DNA of 64,000 nt from Nitrosomonas sp. GTDB lineage: Bacteria; Pseudomonadota; Gammaproteobacteria; Burkholderiales; Nitrosomonadaceae. Numbering within the stretch: position 1 is the first letter of the stretch; every line of letters starts with the position of its first letter. The translations under genes and the position numbers were made by a program. A model generated the notes under the pieces. It was given only the letters and a program-made list of their open reading frames with translations, searched no databases and was not told the DNA's origin. The stretch covers positions 1 to 64,000 of the forward strand of contig NZ_JAHBZY010000007.1 in the NCBI RefSeq assembly GCF_019635155.1. The letters are read 5' to 3'. Below, one piece after another: positions 1 to 6,682 of the stretch.

Positions 1-2
1 TT

Positions 3-815
3 CATCTTTCCCTCCTCTCAAATCATTTTATCTCCGGAAAACCCGGGGCGATTCAATGGCTGTTTACACCTACCCCGCGCTTCAAGGACTTTGTTGAGTT
101 AAATGCCTGGCTGGCACTGCGCTGTGAGGAACTGTCGCAACGCAAACATCCGGAACAGATTGGGCGCAGCATTGCCGACTGCTTTGCAGAAGAACAACCG
201 TTACTCATTCCTGTCAAAGCCGTATTTGACGGCTATGTTGAAAAGACCATGCGGGTTTCCAGCACGTATCTGATCAAGGCTGATCATAACCGCTACAGCG
301 TACCAGCAGAATGGTCGAATCGTGTTGTTTCGGTGCGGATAACGGCAGACCGGTTACGGATCGTTGCACAGAATCGAGTTGTTGCCGAACACGCACGTTG
401 TTATGGCCGCGGTCAACTGATTTGCGATCCCTGGCATTATCTGCCGGTACTGGAAAAGAAGCCTGGCGCACTACGCCATGGGGCGCCATTCCAACAGTGG
501 GATTTGCCGGTATCCATTCGAGTGGTTCGCGACCGCATTCTGAAGCAGGACAAAGGCGACAGGGCATTTGTCGAATTATTGCTGATGGCCAGAGCGCTGG
601 GCGACACCGGGTTTGAAACACTCGAAGTTGCCTGTGATTTAACCCTGCAAACCGGCATTATTGCTGCCGCCATTGTCATGAATGAAATGCGCCGTTTAAG
701 CGAAACAGCACGCCCCAAACGATTAAGCGCGTTATCCGTGCCCAGACTGCAGACCGAACCGAAAGCCGACTGTAGTCGCTATGACAGTTTGTGGAGGTTG
801 CGCAATGATCACTGA
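3..815 (+). CDS. istA: IS21-family transposase IstA, C-terminal part
   Basis: IstA is the DDE transposase of IS21 elements and works with the ATPase IstB. The frame is open from the window edge to the TGA at 813-815. From about base 57 the product ([19 protein letters not shown], then a [14 protein letters not shown] stretch and a [13 protein letters not shown] stretch) reads as the C-terminal region of IstA; the catalytic core would lie to the left. The first ~18 codons do not look like IstA to me, so a small deletion or frame disruption near base 40 is possible. Its end overlaps the istB start by 11 bases, normal coupling for this family. Confidence 0.75.
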   Translation, partial: HLSLLSNHFISGKPGAIQWLFTPTPRFKDFVELNAWLALRCEELSQRKHPEQIGRSIADCFAEEQPLLIPVKAVFDGYVEKTMRVSSTYLIKADHNRYSVPAEWSNRVVSVRITADRLRIVAQNRVVAEHARCYGRGQLICDPWHYLPVLEKKPGALRHGAPFQQWDLPVSIRVVRDRILKQDKGDRAFVELLLMARALGDTGFETLEVACDLTLQTGIIAAAIVMNEMRRLSETARPKRLSALSVPRLQTEPKADCSRYDSLWRLRNDH

Positions 816-1551
816 CCGTTACGCGCAGCTCAAAGCGCTCCATCTGCATGGCATGGCTGCTGCCTGGCAGGAATGGCAAGCTGAAGGTAATTTCCGCCAG
901 AAGTCGGTGATGCCTGAAGTCTGGCTGGATCGGTTGATTGCCGCTGAACAGACAGATCGCAAGGCGCGCAGTTTGAACTATCAGCTGCATGCCGCCAGAT
1001 TTCCTCATCACCGCGACCTGATCCACTTCGACTGGGCAGAAAACCCGTTGACCAGAGAACGTATTGAGCAACTGGCCAGCGGCGATTTCATGGAGCAGGC
1101 AAACAACCTCATCTTTGTCGGTGGCACCGGAACCGGCAAAACCCATCTGGCAATCGCCTTGGCAGTTTCAGCTATTCACCAGGAAAAACGTGTGCGGTTC
1201 TATAATGCCGTTGACCTGGTCAACTTGTTGGAAAAAGAAAAACAGTTGGGCAAGTCCGGCTCGCTTGCCAAGCGACTCATCCAGATCGACGCCGTCATTC
1301 TTGATGAACTGGGCTATCTGCCTTTCCCAGAGTCCGGCGGTGCTTTGCTGTTTCACCTCATCAGTCAACTGTACGAAAAGACTTCTCTGATCATTACTAC
1401 AAATCTCGACTTTGCTGAATGGGTGCAAGTTTTTGGCGATGAAAAAATGACCACCGCCTTACTCGACCACATCACCCATCACTGTGACATCCTCGAAACC
1501 GGTAACGATTCCTATCGATTTAAACACCGTAATAACGCACTCAACAACTGA
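805..1551 (+). CDS. istB: IS21-family helper ATPase IstB
   Basis: IstB is an AAA+ ATPase that assists IstA in target choice and strand transfer. The 248-residue product has a Walker A motif (GGTGTGKTH, around residue 105) and a Walker B motif ([12 protein letters not shown]), and is full length for the family. The start is the ATG at 805, preceded by GGAGG at 793-797 and overlapping the istA stop; the upstream ATG at 781 lacks a comparable binding site. It looks intact, so this half of the element may be functional if istA is whole outside the window. Confidence 0.93.
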   Translation: MITDRYAQLKALHLHGMAAAWQEWQAEGNFRQKSVMPEVWLDRLIAAEQTDRKARSLNYQLHAARFPHHRDLIHFDWAENPLTRERIEQLASGDFMEQANNLIFVGGTGTGKTHLAIALAVSAIHQEKRVRFYNAVDLVNLLEKEKQLGKSGSLAKRLIQIDAVILDELGYLPFPESGGALLFHLISQLYEKTSLIITTNLDFAEWVQVFGDEKMTTALLDHITHHCDILETGNDSYRFKHRNNALNN

Positions 1552-1567
1552 ATTTTACTACCTTCAA

Positions 1568-1613
1568 CTGGTAACTTTTGGATGTTGATACCTGGTAAAT
1601 TTTAGGTGTTGAT
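1568..1613 (+). repeat. Tandem terminal repeats of the IS21 right end
   Basis: Two 22-base copies beginning CTGGTAA and ending GTTGAT lie 24 bases apart, differing at three positions. They sit between the istB stop and the element end, where IS21-family transposase-binding repeats are expected. Confidence 0.7.
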
Positions 1614-1618
1614 TGACA

Positions 1619-2517
1619 TGATTGGTATTGAAGCATGCGGTAGTTCACATTATTGGGCGAGAAAACTGAGTGAATTTGGACATACTGTTAAGCTTATGTC
1701 GCCTCAGTTTGTCAAACCCTACGTAAAGACAAACAAGCACGATATGGCAGATGCGGAAGCAATCTGTGAAGCTGTGAGCCGACCCAACATGCGTTTTGTG
1801 CCAATCAAGAACATAGAGCAACAGGCCATTCTATCGGTACATCGTGCCAGACAGGGATTTGTGAAGGCGAGAACTGCGCAATCGAACCAGATACGAGGAT
1901 TGCTTTCAGAGTTTGGAATCGTGATGCCACAGGGGATACATTCGATCATGAAGCGAATGCCGGAAATACTGGAGGATAGTGAGAACAACTTGCCTGGCGT
2001 GATGCGGAAGTTACTGGAACGATTGACAGAGAACCTGAGGGAAATAGATCGCCAAGTAGTTGAATTGGAGAAGCAGATCCAGTTGTGGCACCGTGAGAAC
2101 GAGGCTAGTAGTAAACTGGCGGAGATTCCTGGAATAGGCCCGCTCACGGCCAGTGCAATTGTGGCAACAATAGGGAAAGCCAAGGAATTTAAGAGTGGTC
2201 GTCAATTATCTGCATGGATGGGATTGGTTCCCAGGCAACATTCCAGTGGAGGCAAACAGAATCTATTGGGCATCAGCAAGCGCGGCGATACTTATCTCAG
2301 AACACTGCTAATCCACGGAGCAAGAGCCGTGATTCGATTTGCCGAGAACAAGGCAAAGCCAGAGAGCTGGTTGAGAAAGTTGATGACTCGGCGTAACAAA
2401 AATGTAGCAGCGGTTGCTCTGGCGAACAAGAATGCTCGGATCGCTTGGGCACTCCTGGCCAACAACCAGACATTCCACCCCGCTTATACTTCGGCAACTA
2501 TCGTTGCCAACATATAA
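1619..2517 (+). pseudogene. IS110/IS1111-family transposase, 5' truncated by the IS21 element
   Basis: IS110-family enzymes combine an N-terminal RuvC-like DEDD domain with a C-terminal Tnp_IS116-type domain carrying a serine nucleophile. The reading begins at the second catalytic block (IGIEACGSSHYWARKL) and contains the DMADAEA aspartate block, a coiled region, a helix-hairpin-helix-like IPGIGPLTASAI and the C-terminal LSAWMGLVPRQHSSGG region. The first catalytic aspartate block (IGID-type, roughly 50 residues) is missing, replaced by the IS21 right terminus. The sequence is closer to the IS1111 than the IS110 subgroup. A nominal ORF could start at the GTG at 1606 inside the IS21 end, but a product without the first aspartate should be inactive. 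Confidence 0.85.
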
Positions 2518-2793
2518 TCGAGGCGGTTGAATAAAATCTGAGTAACAACGAATTATTAAGGAATTCTACGATTGCACAGGCAATTATGAAATGATGGCGA
2601 TACTGGTAAGACCGTGAGTAGAAAAACCTGTAAGTAACACAGCATATAAAGTGCGCCCCCGTGATTAGGAGCTACTCAGCGGATTCCATCAGGGATAGAA
2701 GCAACAGCTTCACTAAAAATCCGAATGTATGGCTGCAATCTTTACCTTCGACTTATCATTGATTGAAAGCTTGGCAAATGTGGGCGTCCATGT
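2518..2793 (+). ncRNA. Probable guide (seekRNA/bridge) RNA region and right end of the IS1111-type element
   Basis: IS1111-group elements carry their targeting RNA in the 3' non-coding part between the transposase stop and the right end. This 276-base stretch has no ORF and has the look of that region (an ATGATGGCGATACTGG stretch, an AAACCTGTAAGTAAC stretch, then a CAGCGGATTCCATCAGGG stretch). The block at 2771-2790 (TTGGCAAATG then TGGGCGTCCA) resembles the subterminal inverted repeat of the group, putting the right end near 2793. Assignment rests on recalled family resemblance; RNA boundaries cannot be set by eye. Confidence 0.45.
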
Positions 2794-2867
2794 ATGTTAC
2801 TTAAATGGGTACATGCGAGCTTGCATATTGGCTAGGAATATTACATAGATGGCAAATTTATGTGTAA
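2794..2867 (-). other. Remnant of a third integron cassette between attC and the IS right end
   Basis: Read on the minus strand, this stretch starts with the TTACAC that follows the last base of the preceding cassette. It runs about 70 bases and ends at AAGTAAC (2802-2796), which shares GTAAC with the GTGTAAC expected as its partner. The IS1111-type right end follows within a few bases. It may be the start of a further cassette cut by the IS, or a very short non-coding cassette. It contains a small ATGC/GCAT hairpin and no ORF. Confidence 0.4.
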
Positions 2868-2937
2868 CGTTTGAGTTGAGGGGCGCGAAGCCGGCTTGCC
2901 GGCGTAGCGTCCCTCTCGAACGAAATGTTAGGCAGCT
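2862..2937 (-). other. attC recombination site of the 204-aa gene cassette
   Basis: On the minus strand the site begins AGCTGCCTAAC (2937-2927), immediately after the gene, and ends with the core GTTACAC (2868-2862). Between them are imperfect L''/L' arms with an extra base (CGAGAGGGACGC against GCGCCCCTCAACTC) and a CCGGC-AA-GCCGG apical hairpin. The R'' arm is a perfect 11-base complement of the cassette's own 5' end (G plus TTAGGCAGCT), which proves the cassette boundaries. The final core departs from GTTRRRY at one base. Confidence 0.88.
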
Positions 2938-3561
2938 TAGGCTGACGGCCAAACATTCGAAAAGTCCATTTTGACCTTAACCTGATTTTCGAAATCCATG
3001 ATCCTTCTGGCGCACTCGACGTTCCCCCACCAGTGATCAACAACGTAGTGATTGATTGGATCGCGATAGTGGTAAGAATTGCTCCCGATCCTTTGATCCG
3101 CATTTGCAGGCGCGAGAACGCACGGGAGTCCGAGAGCGTAGATTGCGCTCTCTGGCAAAGTCATCGACTGGTTTTTAATGTCGATCATGAACTGCTGAAT
3201 ACCATCCTGAACCTTGATCGTCACTCCATATCCATCCGGCAGTTCGTTGCCGTGGGCAAGATTGCAGCGAAATTTCTCGTAGACGATGTCTTGGAACTTG
3301 ATGCCAACGTTTCCTTTACTGTCCTTGAATGGGAAGACTGTCTCTTGAAGGTCTAGGCCGCCATGCATCAGCTCGATGATGTCGAGGTGCTCAACAATGA
3401 ACTTCCTGAATCTCTCTCCACCCTTGTCGATCTGCGGATACATCTTCTTTGCAGTGCCGTCGACTGCCAAGCACGCGAATAGCATCGCTTTATCAAGGTC
3501 TCTGCTGTCGCAAGCTTCGAGCGAGTGCCTAATGTGGTCGGCGATTTTCATAGCTGCCTAA
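2868..3561 (-). mobile_element. Integron gene cassette B (694 bp)
   Basis: The cassette runs on the minus strand from TTAGGCAGCT at 3561 to the G at 2868. It holds one gene with almost no leader (ATG five bases after the core) and its attC. Boundaries follow from the 11-base complementarity between its 5' end and the R'' arm of its attC. Confidence 0.87.
2937..3551 (-). CDS. Cassette-borne protein with HEPN-like R-x4-H motif
   Basis: The 204-residue protein has no signal peptide or membrane segment. Around residue 95 it has FRCNLAHGNELP, matching the R-x4-6-H signature of HEPN-fold ribonucleases and their relatives, preceded by a helical N-terminal part (LFACLAVDGTAKKMYP) of the kind seen in HEPN-like proteins. 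I do not recognise a named family. The ATG lies directly behind the cassette core with no clear ribosome-binding site, as is common in cassettes, so it probably depends on upstream transcription and possibly translation. The stop precedes its attC. A toxin or phage-defence role is possible but unproven. Confidence 0.75.
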   Translation of the reverse strand: MKIADHIRHSLEACDSRDLDKAMLFACLAVDGTAKKMYPQIDKGGERFRKFIVEHLDIIELMHGGLDLQETVFPFKDSKGNVGIKFQDIVYEKFRCNLAHGNELPDGYGVTIKVQDGIQQFMIDIKNQSMTLPESAIYALGLPCVLAPANADQRIGSNSYHYRDPINHYVVDHWWGNVECARRIMDFENQVKVKMDFSNVWPSA

Positions 3562-3613
3562 CGCCCAAAACAGCGGCGCATTTATGCGTCCGACTGATTT
3601 TGATTGTTATATG
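3556..3613 (-). other. attC recombination site of the HNH-like gene cassette
   Basis: On the minus strand R'' is CATATAAC (3613-3606) and the final core is a consensus GTTAGGC (3562-3556). The L'' arm (AAAATCAGTCGGACGCAT) pairs with L' (ATGCGCCGCTGTTTT) with exactly three unpaired bases (T, T, A) on one strand. These extrahelical bases are the hallmark of attC sites recognised as folded single strands. R'' is a perfect complement of the cassette's 5' end (G plus TTATATG at 4942-4936). The last ~10 codons and stop of the upstream gene lie inside the site. Confidence 0.93.
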
Positions 3614-4942
3614 GTTTCATATCTAAGATCATATTAAAGACAAAGTCCTTCGCTTCTGAATTTGAAAAACACTGATAATCCCAGTTCTTTTCAAGATGGT
3701 AAAACTTAAAAAAACTCCAGAAATACTCATAGTTATCATTTTCGGTAAAATCATATTCGTCATCGTCGAACGTTGGAATGATGAAAACATACTTTAAAAA
3801 CGTAAATTGAAACTCGCCTACAGCAAAAGGGAGTCGAGCGTCATCATCTTTTCTTAAATAGACTTTAAGCTCGGCTCCTTTTGAGAAACCATGATAGGAT
3901 TTCAGCAATGCGATTTTAGGAAGTTTTTTGTAGAAAAAATCGCTTGATATCCAGCTTATCGTTTTGCCGAACTTATTAATATCATCATTATCGATAACGC
4001 TAAGTGAAAACTTAACAAGTGCTTTATATATGTTTTGCATTTTCACTTTGGCATTAAACTCAAGAGGGATTATTTTAGGGGGAGTTGATTTATCGCGACC
4101 CTCATCGTCGCCAGAAGGCTTGTACATTAATATGTGGTCTGGACCTACACCTGTTGGATTATGAGAGAATTCGAAATTTTTTCCTTTTATTTTAGGAACT
4201 TTGTTATCCTTATTCTGCACCTTGAAAAAGGTTGTCAAGGTTTTCAGATATGTATCTATGTCCCGCTCTATTGTTTCAGAGAAGTATTTGTTGCAACCAT
4301 CACATTCCTCATTAAATATAACGGTTTTATTTCCTAATGATTCAGATATGGCATGTGCTTCCTGAGAAAAGCTAGTTACCTTATCTCTTGTGTTATTGCA
4401 AAAGCGACAAACTCGATTACTTTTCAGCCCTTCCCCTACTTTTATCTTTTTATCGGAAATTTTCCCTTCTATTGAGTACTTATCAAGAAAGTCATCAAAT
4501 GTTTCAGAGAACTTCTCCTGAATGTAAGTAAGGTTTATATCACCCCTTACATGAGATAAAAGCTCGATGCGAGTATCCATTTCTTGTTTTTGAGTAAGCT
4601 CTTTTATTCCAGGTAATAAGTAGAATTTTTCATTATCATCAAGCAATCGAAAGAAGTCATTTAGTTTATTTATGACTGGAGAGTGACCTCGATGCTTAGA
4701 AACGTATCCATTAACGCGCTTTCTTAATGGTTCAGTATTTTCTAAAAGAGAAGTTATTGTTATTTTAAAGTTATCCCTGTCAATTTCCGCACCAAACACG
4801 TGAAGTACTTCTAGTATATGTCCGCCAATTTCATCAGGATGACCCGTTAAAGAAAAGCTTGATGTCTTTTTTAATGAAACTAGTGTAATCCATACCTCAG
4901 TACTCATTGGAGAATCCTTTAATTGTGTGCACCAACATATAA
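3562..4942 (-). mobile_element. Integron gene cassette A (1381 bp)
   Basis: The cassette runs on the minus strand from TTATATG at 4942 to the G at 3562 and contains one gene plus a consensus attC. The 8-base perfect complementarity between its two ends fixes the borders. It is visibly more AT-rich than the flanking chromosome, consistent with transfer. Confidence 0.88.
3582..4907 (-). CDS. Cassette-borne HNH_5-like putative endonuclease
   Basis: The 441-residue protein has a central zinc-finger-like block around residues 166-215 (CRFCNNT, then EAHAISESLGN, then ECDGCNKYFSETIE). The pairing of CxxC, an EAHxI-type His block and a second CxxC is the pattern of HNH_5-type nucleases, in which the His block provides the metal/catalytic site and the cysteines a structural zinc. 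The N-terminal ~160 residues and C-terminal ~220 residues are not recognised. The ATG at 4907 has AAAGGA nine bases upstream within the cassette leader. Low G+C and cassette context point to recent acquisition; a defence or mobile-element role is inferred. Confidence 0.8.
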   Translation of the reverse strand: MSTEVWITLVSLKKTSSFSLTGHPDEIGGHILEVLHVFGAEIDRDNFKITITSLLENTEPLRKRVNGYVSKHRGHSPVINKLNDFFRLLDDNEKFYLLPGIKELTQKQEMDTRIELLSHVRGDINLTYIQEKFSETFDDFLDKYSIEGKISDKKIKVGEGLKSNRVCRFCNNTRDKVTSFSQEAHAISESLGNKTVIFNEECDGCNKYFSETIERDIDTYLKTLTTFFKVQNKDNKVPKIKGKNFEFSHNPTGVGPDHILMYKPSGDDEGRDKSTPPKIIPLEFNAKVKMQNIYKALVKFSLSVIDNDDINKFGKTISWISSDFFYKKLPKIALLKSYHGFSKGAELKVYLRKDDDARLPFAVGEFQFTFLKYVFIIPTFDDDEYDFTENDNYEYFWSFFKFYHLEKNWDYQCFSNSEAKDFVFNMILDMKPYNNQNQSDA

Positions 4943-5535
4943 CAAGTAATTATATAGTTTCCGTATATACCATATTCCAAAATGAGGAGCAATAAAACTA
5001 TGATATTAGCCCGTTTGCTAACTGTATATCATCCTAAAAGGAACGGTATGCAGTTCTGTAGATCATGATTCGTAGTATGCTAAATCAATTGCAGACCATT
5101 ATATCTTAGCAACACTGTTGAAAAATATAACTAAATTCCAGTTACCGGTTTTGCCCGCTTTGGCGAGCCATAAAGAACAAGAAATCTCTCAAAAACTGTT
5201 TAGCAATAAAAAGAAGTCAGGATAAAGAAAGACTGTATTATAGGAATCGGGCAGCATGCCCTTTACGGGGCATACCCTTCGCGCTGGTCGGCGGCGCGAC
5301 CCTTGAGCTTTCAGCAGTGAGGTTTTGTTTAGCAAAGCGGAAAGTTTGCTTTCCGGCCAACGGTGGGTCATCCGTGATTAGTTTTCTGTTGAGTATCCGA
5401 GTATCCCCGCTTACACACTTCCAGATGTCGTGATATTCCGATTTTCGTATATACCCTCGTGTCTCGTGGTAAGCTTACCTGAATACCAATCAGCAAGTAG
5501 TAAATAGCACGTGACAAGACCATCTGTTTAACAGG
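4943..5535. other. 593 bp without a convincing gene; hairpins
   Basis: On the minus strand this lies just upstream of cassette A, where attI or another attC would be expected. Only the GTTATATG core is visible, and no integrase ORF is present. The middle part (about 5240-5375) is more G+C-rich than its surroundings and holds two tight hairpins: 5256-5261 with 5268-5273 (ATGCCC/GGGCAT) and 5338-5344 with 5349-5355 (CGGAAAG/CTTTCCG). A 60-codon minus-strand ORF at 5189-5371 overlaps both; it is arginine-rich and unlikely to be a gene. Confidence 0.5.
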
Positions 5536-5769
5536 TTATCTCCAGCCTCGATGCCATCCGTTTCTCGGATGGTGCCATCCCCAGCCATAATTAATGTTGT
5601 AGTTCCATAAATACCCAGAACCTGGGCTGACATAGGTAGGCGCTACATACACAACGCCAGGCGGTATTCCTGGTGCAACGGGAATTCCAGCGACTGGCGG
5701 CGCTATGCATCCGGTTAATTGGATGATCAGTGTTGCGCTAATACTGGTGCGAATAAGCATTTTTTTCAT
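5536..5769 (-). CDS. Small glycine/proline/tryptophan-rich lipoprotein
   Basis: The 77-residue product has a lipoprotein signal peptide (basic MKKMLIR, hydrophobic stretch, lipobox LTGC at residue 21). The short mature part is rich in Gly, Pro, Tyr and Trp (GYLWNYNINYGWGWHHPRNG) and ends in aromatic and basic residues. It should be an outer-membrane or periplasm-anchored peptide of unknown role. Small GW-rich lipoproteins of this type are common and usually unannotated. It lies downstream of the FNT channel on the same strand, 70 bases away, and may share its transcript. Confidence 0.7.
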   Translation of the reverse strand: MKKMLIRTSISATLIIQLTGCIAPPVAGIPVAPGIPPGVVYVAPTYVSPGSGYLWNYNINYGWGWHHPRNGWHRGWR

Positions 5770-5839
5770 CGTGGTAGTTTTTTATCGAAATGAGAATGTT
5801 CTTTCCAGAAATTCGTTTGATGTGGCGAGCTATTCTAGC

Positions 5840-6637
5840 TTAATTAGTAGCTCTCCCATAACTCCAATACAGCAAAAAACCAGTAAACAACATACCACCG
5901 AACAGATTGCCTGCGATTACCGGGATGCCGTTCCAAAGCCACCAGTCTACAATGGTAATATCCGCACCTAGCAGGATACCAGTGGGGATTACGAACATGT
6001 TGACGATTGCGTGTTCGTAGCCTAAACCGAAGAACGTCATGATCGGTAACCACATGGCGGCGATTTTGCCGATGGTGGCGGTTGAGGTGAACGACATGAC
6101 GGCGCCCAGTGTAACCATCCAATTGCACAGCATGGCACTGGTAAATGCGGTGATGGTGCCGTCAAAACCGAGTTTCGCGTATTCGAGCGTTTTAGCTTCA
6201 GCAATGGTGATCGTTCGTTGTAAAGCCGGTATGGTAGCCGGGTCGATGGAGCCCATTTTGGTGGCGACGATGCAATACAAATAAGCATACGCAACGCTGC
6301 CGGCGAGATTGCCGATTAGAACCCAGGTCCAGTTTTTGAGTAGCAGCGAAAATGTCGTCCGGCGGTCTTTAACAGCGATGGGGATCAGCGCGAAATTGCC
6401 GGTTGCAAGCTCCAGTCCAAGCAGTACGATCATCACGAATCCGATTGGAAAAACCATGGCGCCCGCGATTCCCCAGCCGGTTTGTGTCGCCGTTAAGATT
6501 GCCAAGGTCGTCGCATAACCCAAAAAAGCGCCTGAGAGAAATCCGCGAATCAGCAATTGCTTGACCGGCAGGTCAGCTTTCTTAGCACCTGCTTGCAGCA
6601 TGTTTTCAATGATTTCTTCCGGTTTGATATACGCCAT
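5840..6637 (-). CDS. Formate/nitrite transporter family channel
   Basis: The 265-residue protein is full length for the FNT family, pentameric inner-membrane channels for small monovalent anions. The diagnostic LGYEHAIVNMFVIP segment near residues 205-218 and the ELATGNFALIP segment near residue 75 are present, with six predicted membrane helices. FNT proteins carry formate, nitrite or hydrosulfide; in a nitrifier nitrite is the natural candidate, but the sequence alone does not separate NirC- from FocA-like specificity. It appears monocistronic or co-transcribed with the small lipoprotein downstream. Confidence 0.9.
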   Translation of the reverse strand: MAYIKPEEIIENMLQAGAKKADLPVKQLLIRGFLSGAFLGYATTLAILTATQTGWGIAGAMVFPIGFVMIVLLGLELATGNFALIPIAVKDRRTTFSLLLKNWTWVLIGNLAGSVAYAYLYCIVATKMGSIDPATIPALQRTITIAEAKTLEYAKLGFDGTITAFTSAMLCNWMVTLGAVMSFTSTATIGKIAAMWLPIMTFFGLGYEHAIVNMFVIPTGILLGADITIVDWWLWNGIPVIAGNLFGGMLFTGFLLYWSYGRATN

Positions 6638-6682
6638 CGTGTTTACCCTGAATGGAAAAATCGAGGCTGCGATTTTAGCGCA

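Larger units (their letters stand above)
1..1618 (+). mobile_element. IS21-family insertion sequence, left part outside the window
   Basis: The element contains the 3' part of istA, a complete istB and a right terminus. The terminus carries two 22-base direct repeats (1568-1589 and 1592-1613, 19 of 22 identical), as expected of the multiple terminal repeats of IS21 elements. The right end is placed at the CA at 1617-1618, because from 1619 onward the sequence matches the inside of an IS110/IS1111 transposase. The left end lies before the window or has been lost. Confidence 0.8.

Noticed and set aside
274-718. Minus-strand ORFs opposite istA
   Set aside because: They are shadows of a clearly coding plus-strand frame.
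5189-5371. 60-codon minus-strand ORF with an arginine-rich middle
   Set aside because: It spans two hairpins, has no family resemblance and lies in gene-poor accessory DNA; treated as chance.
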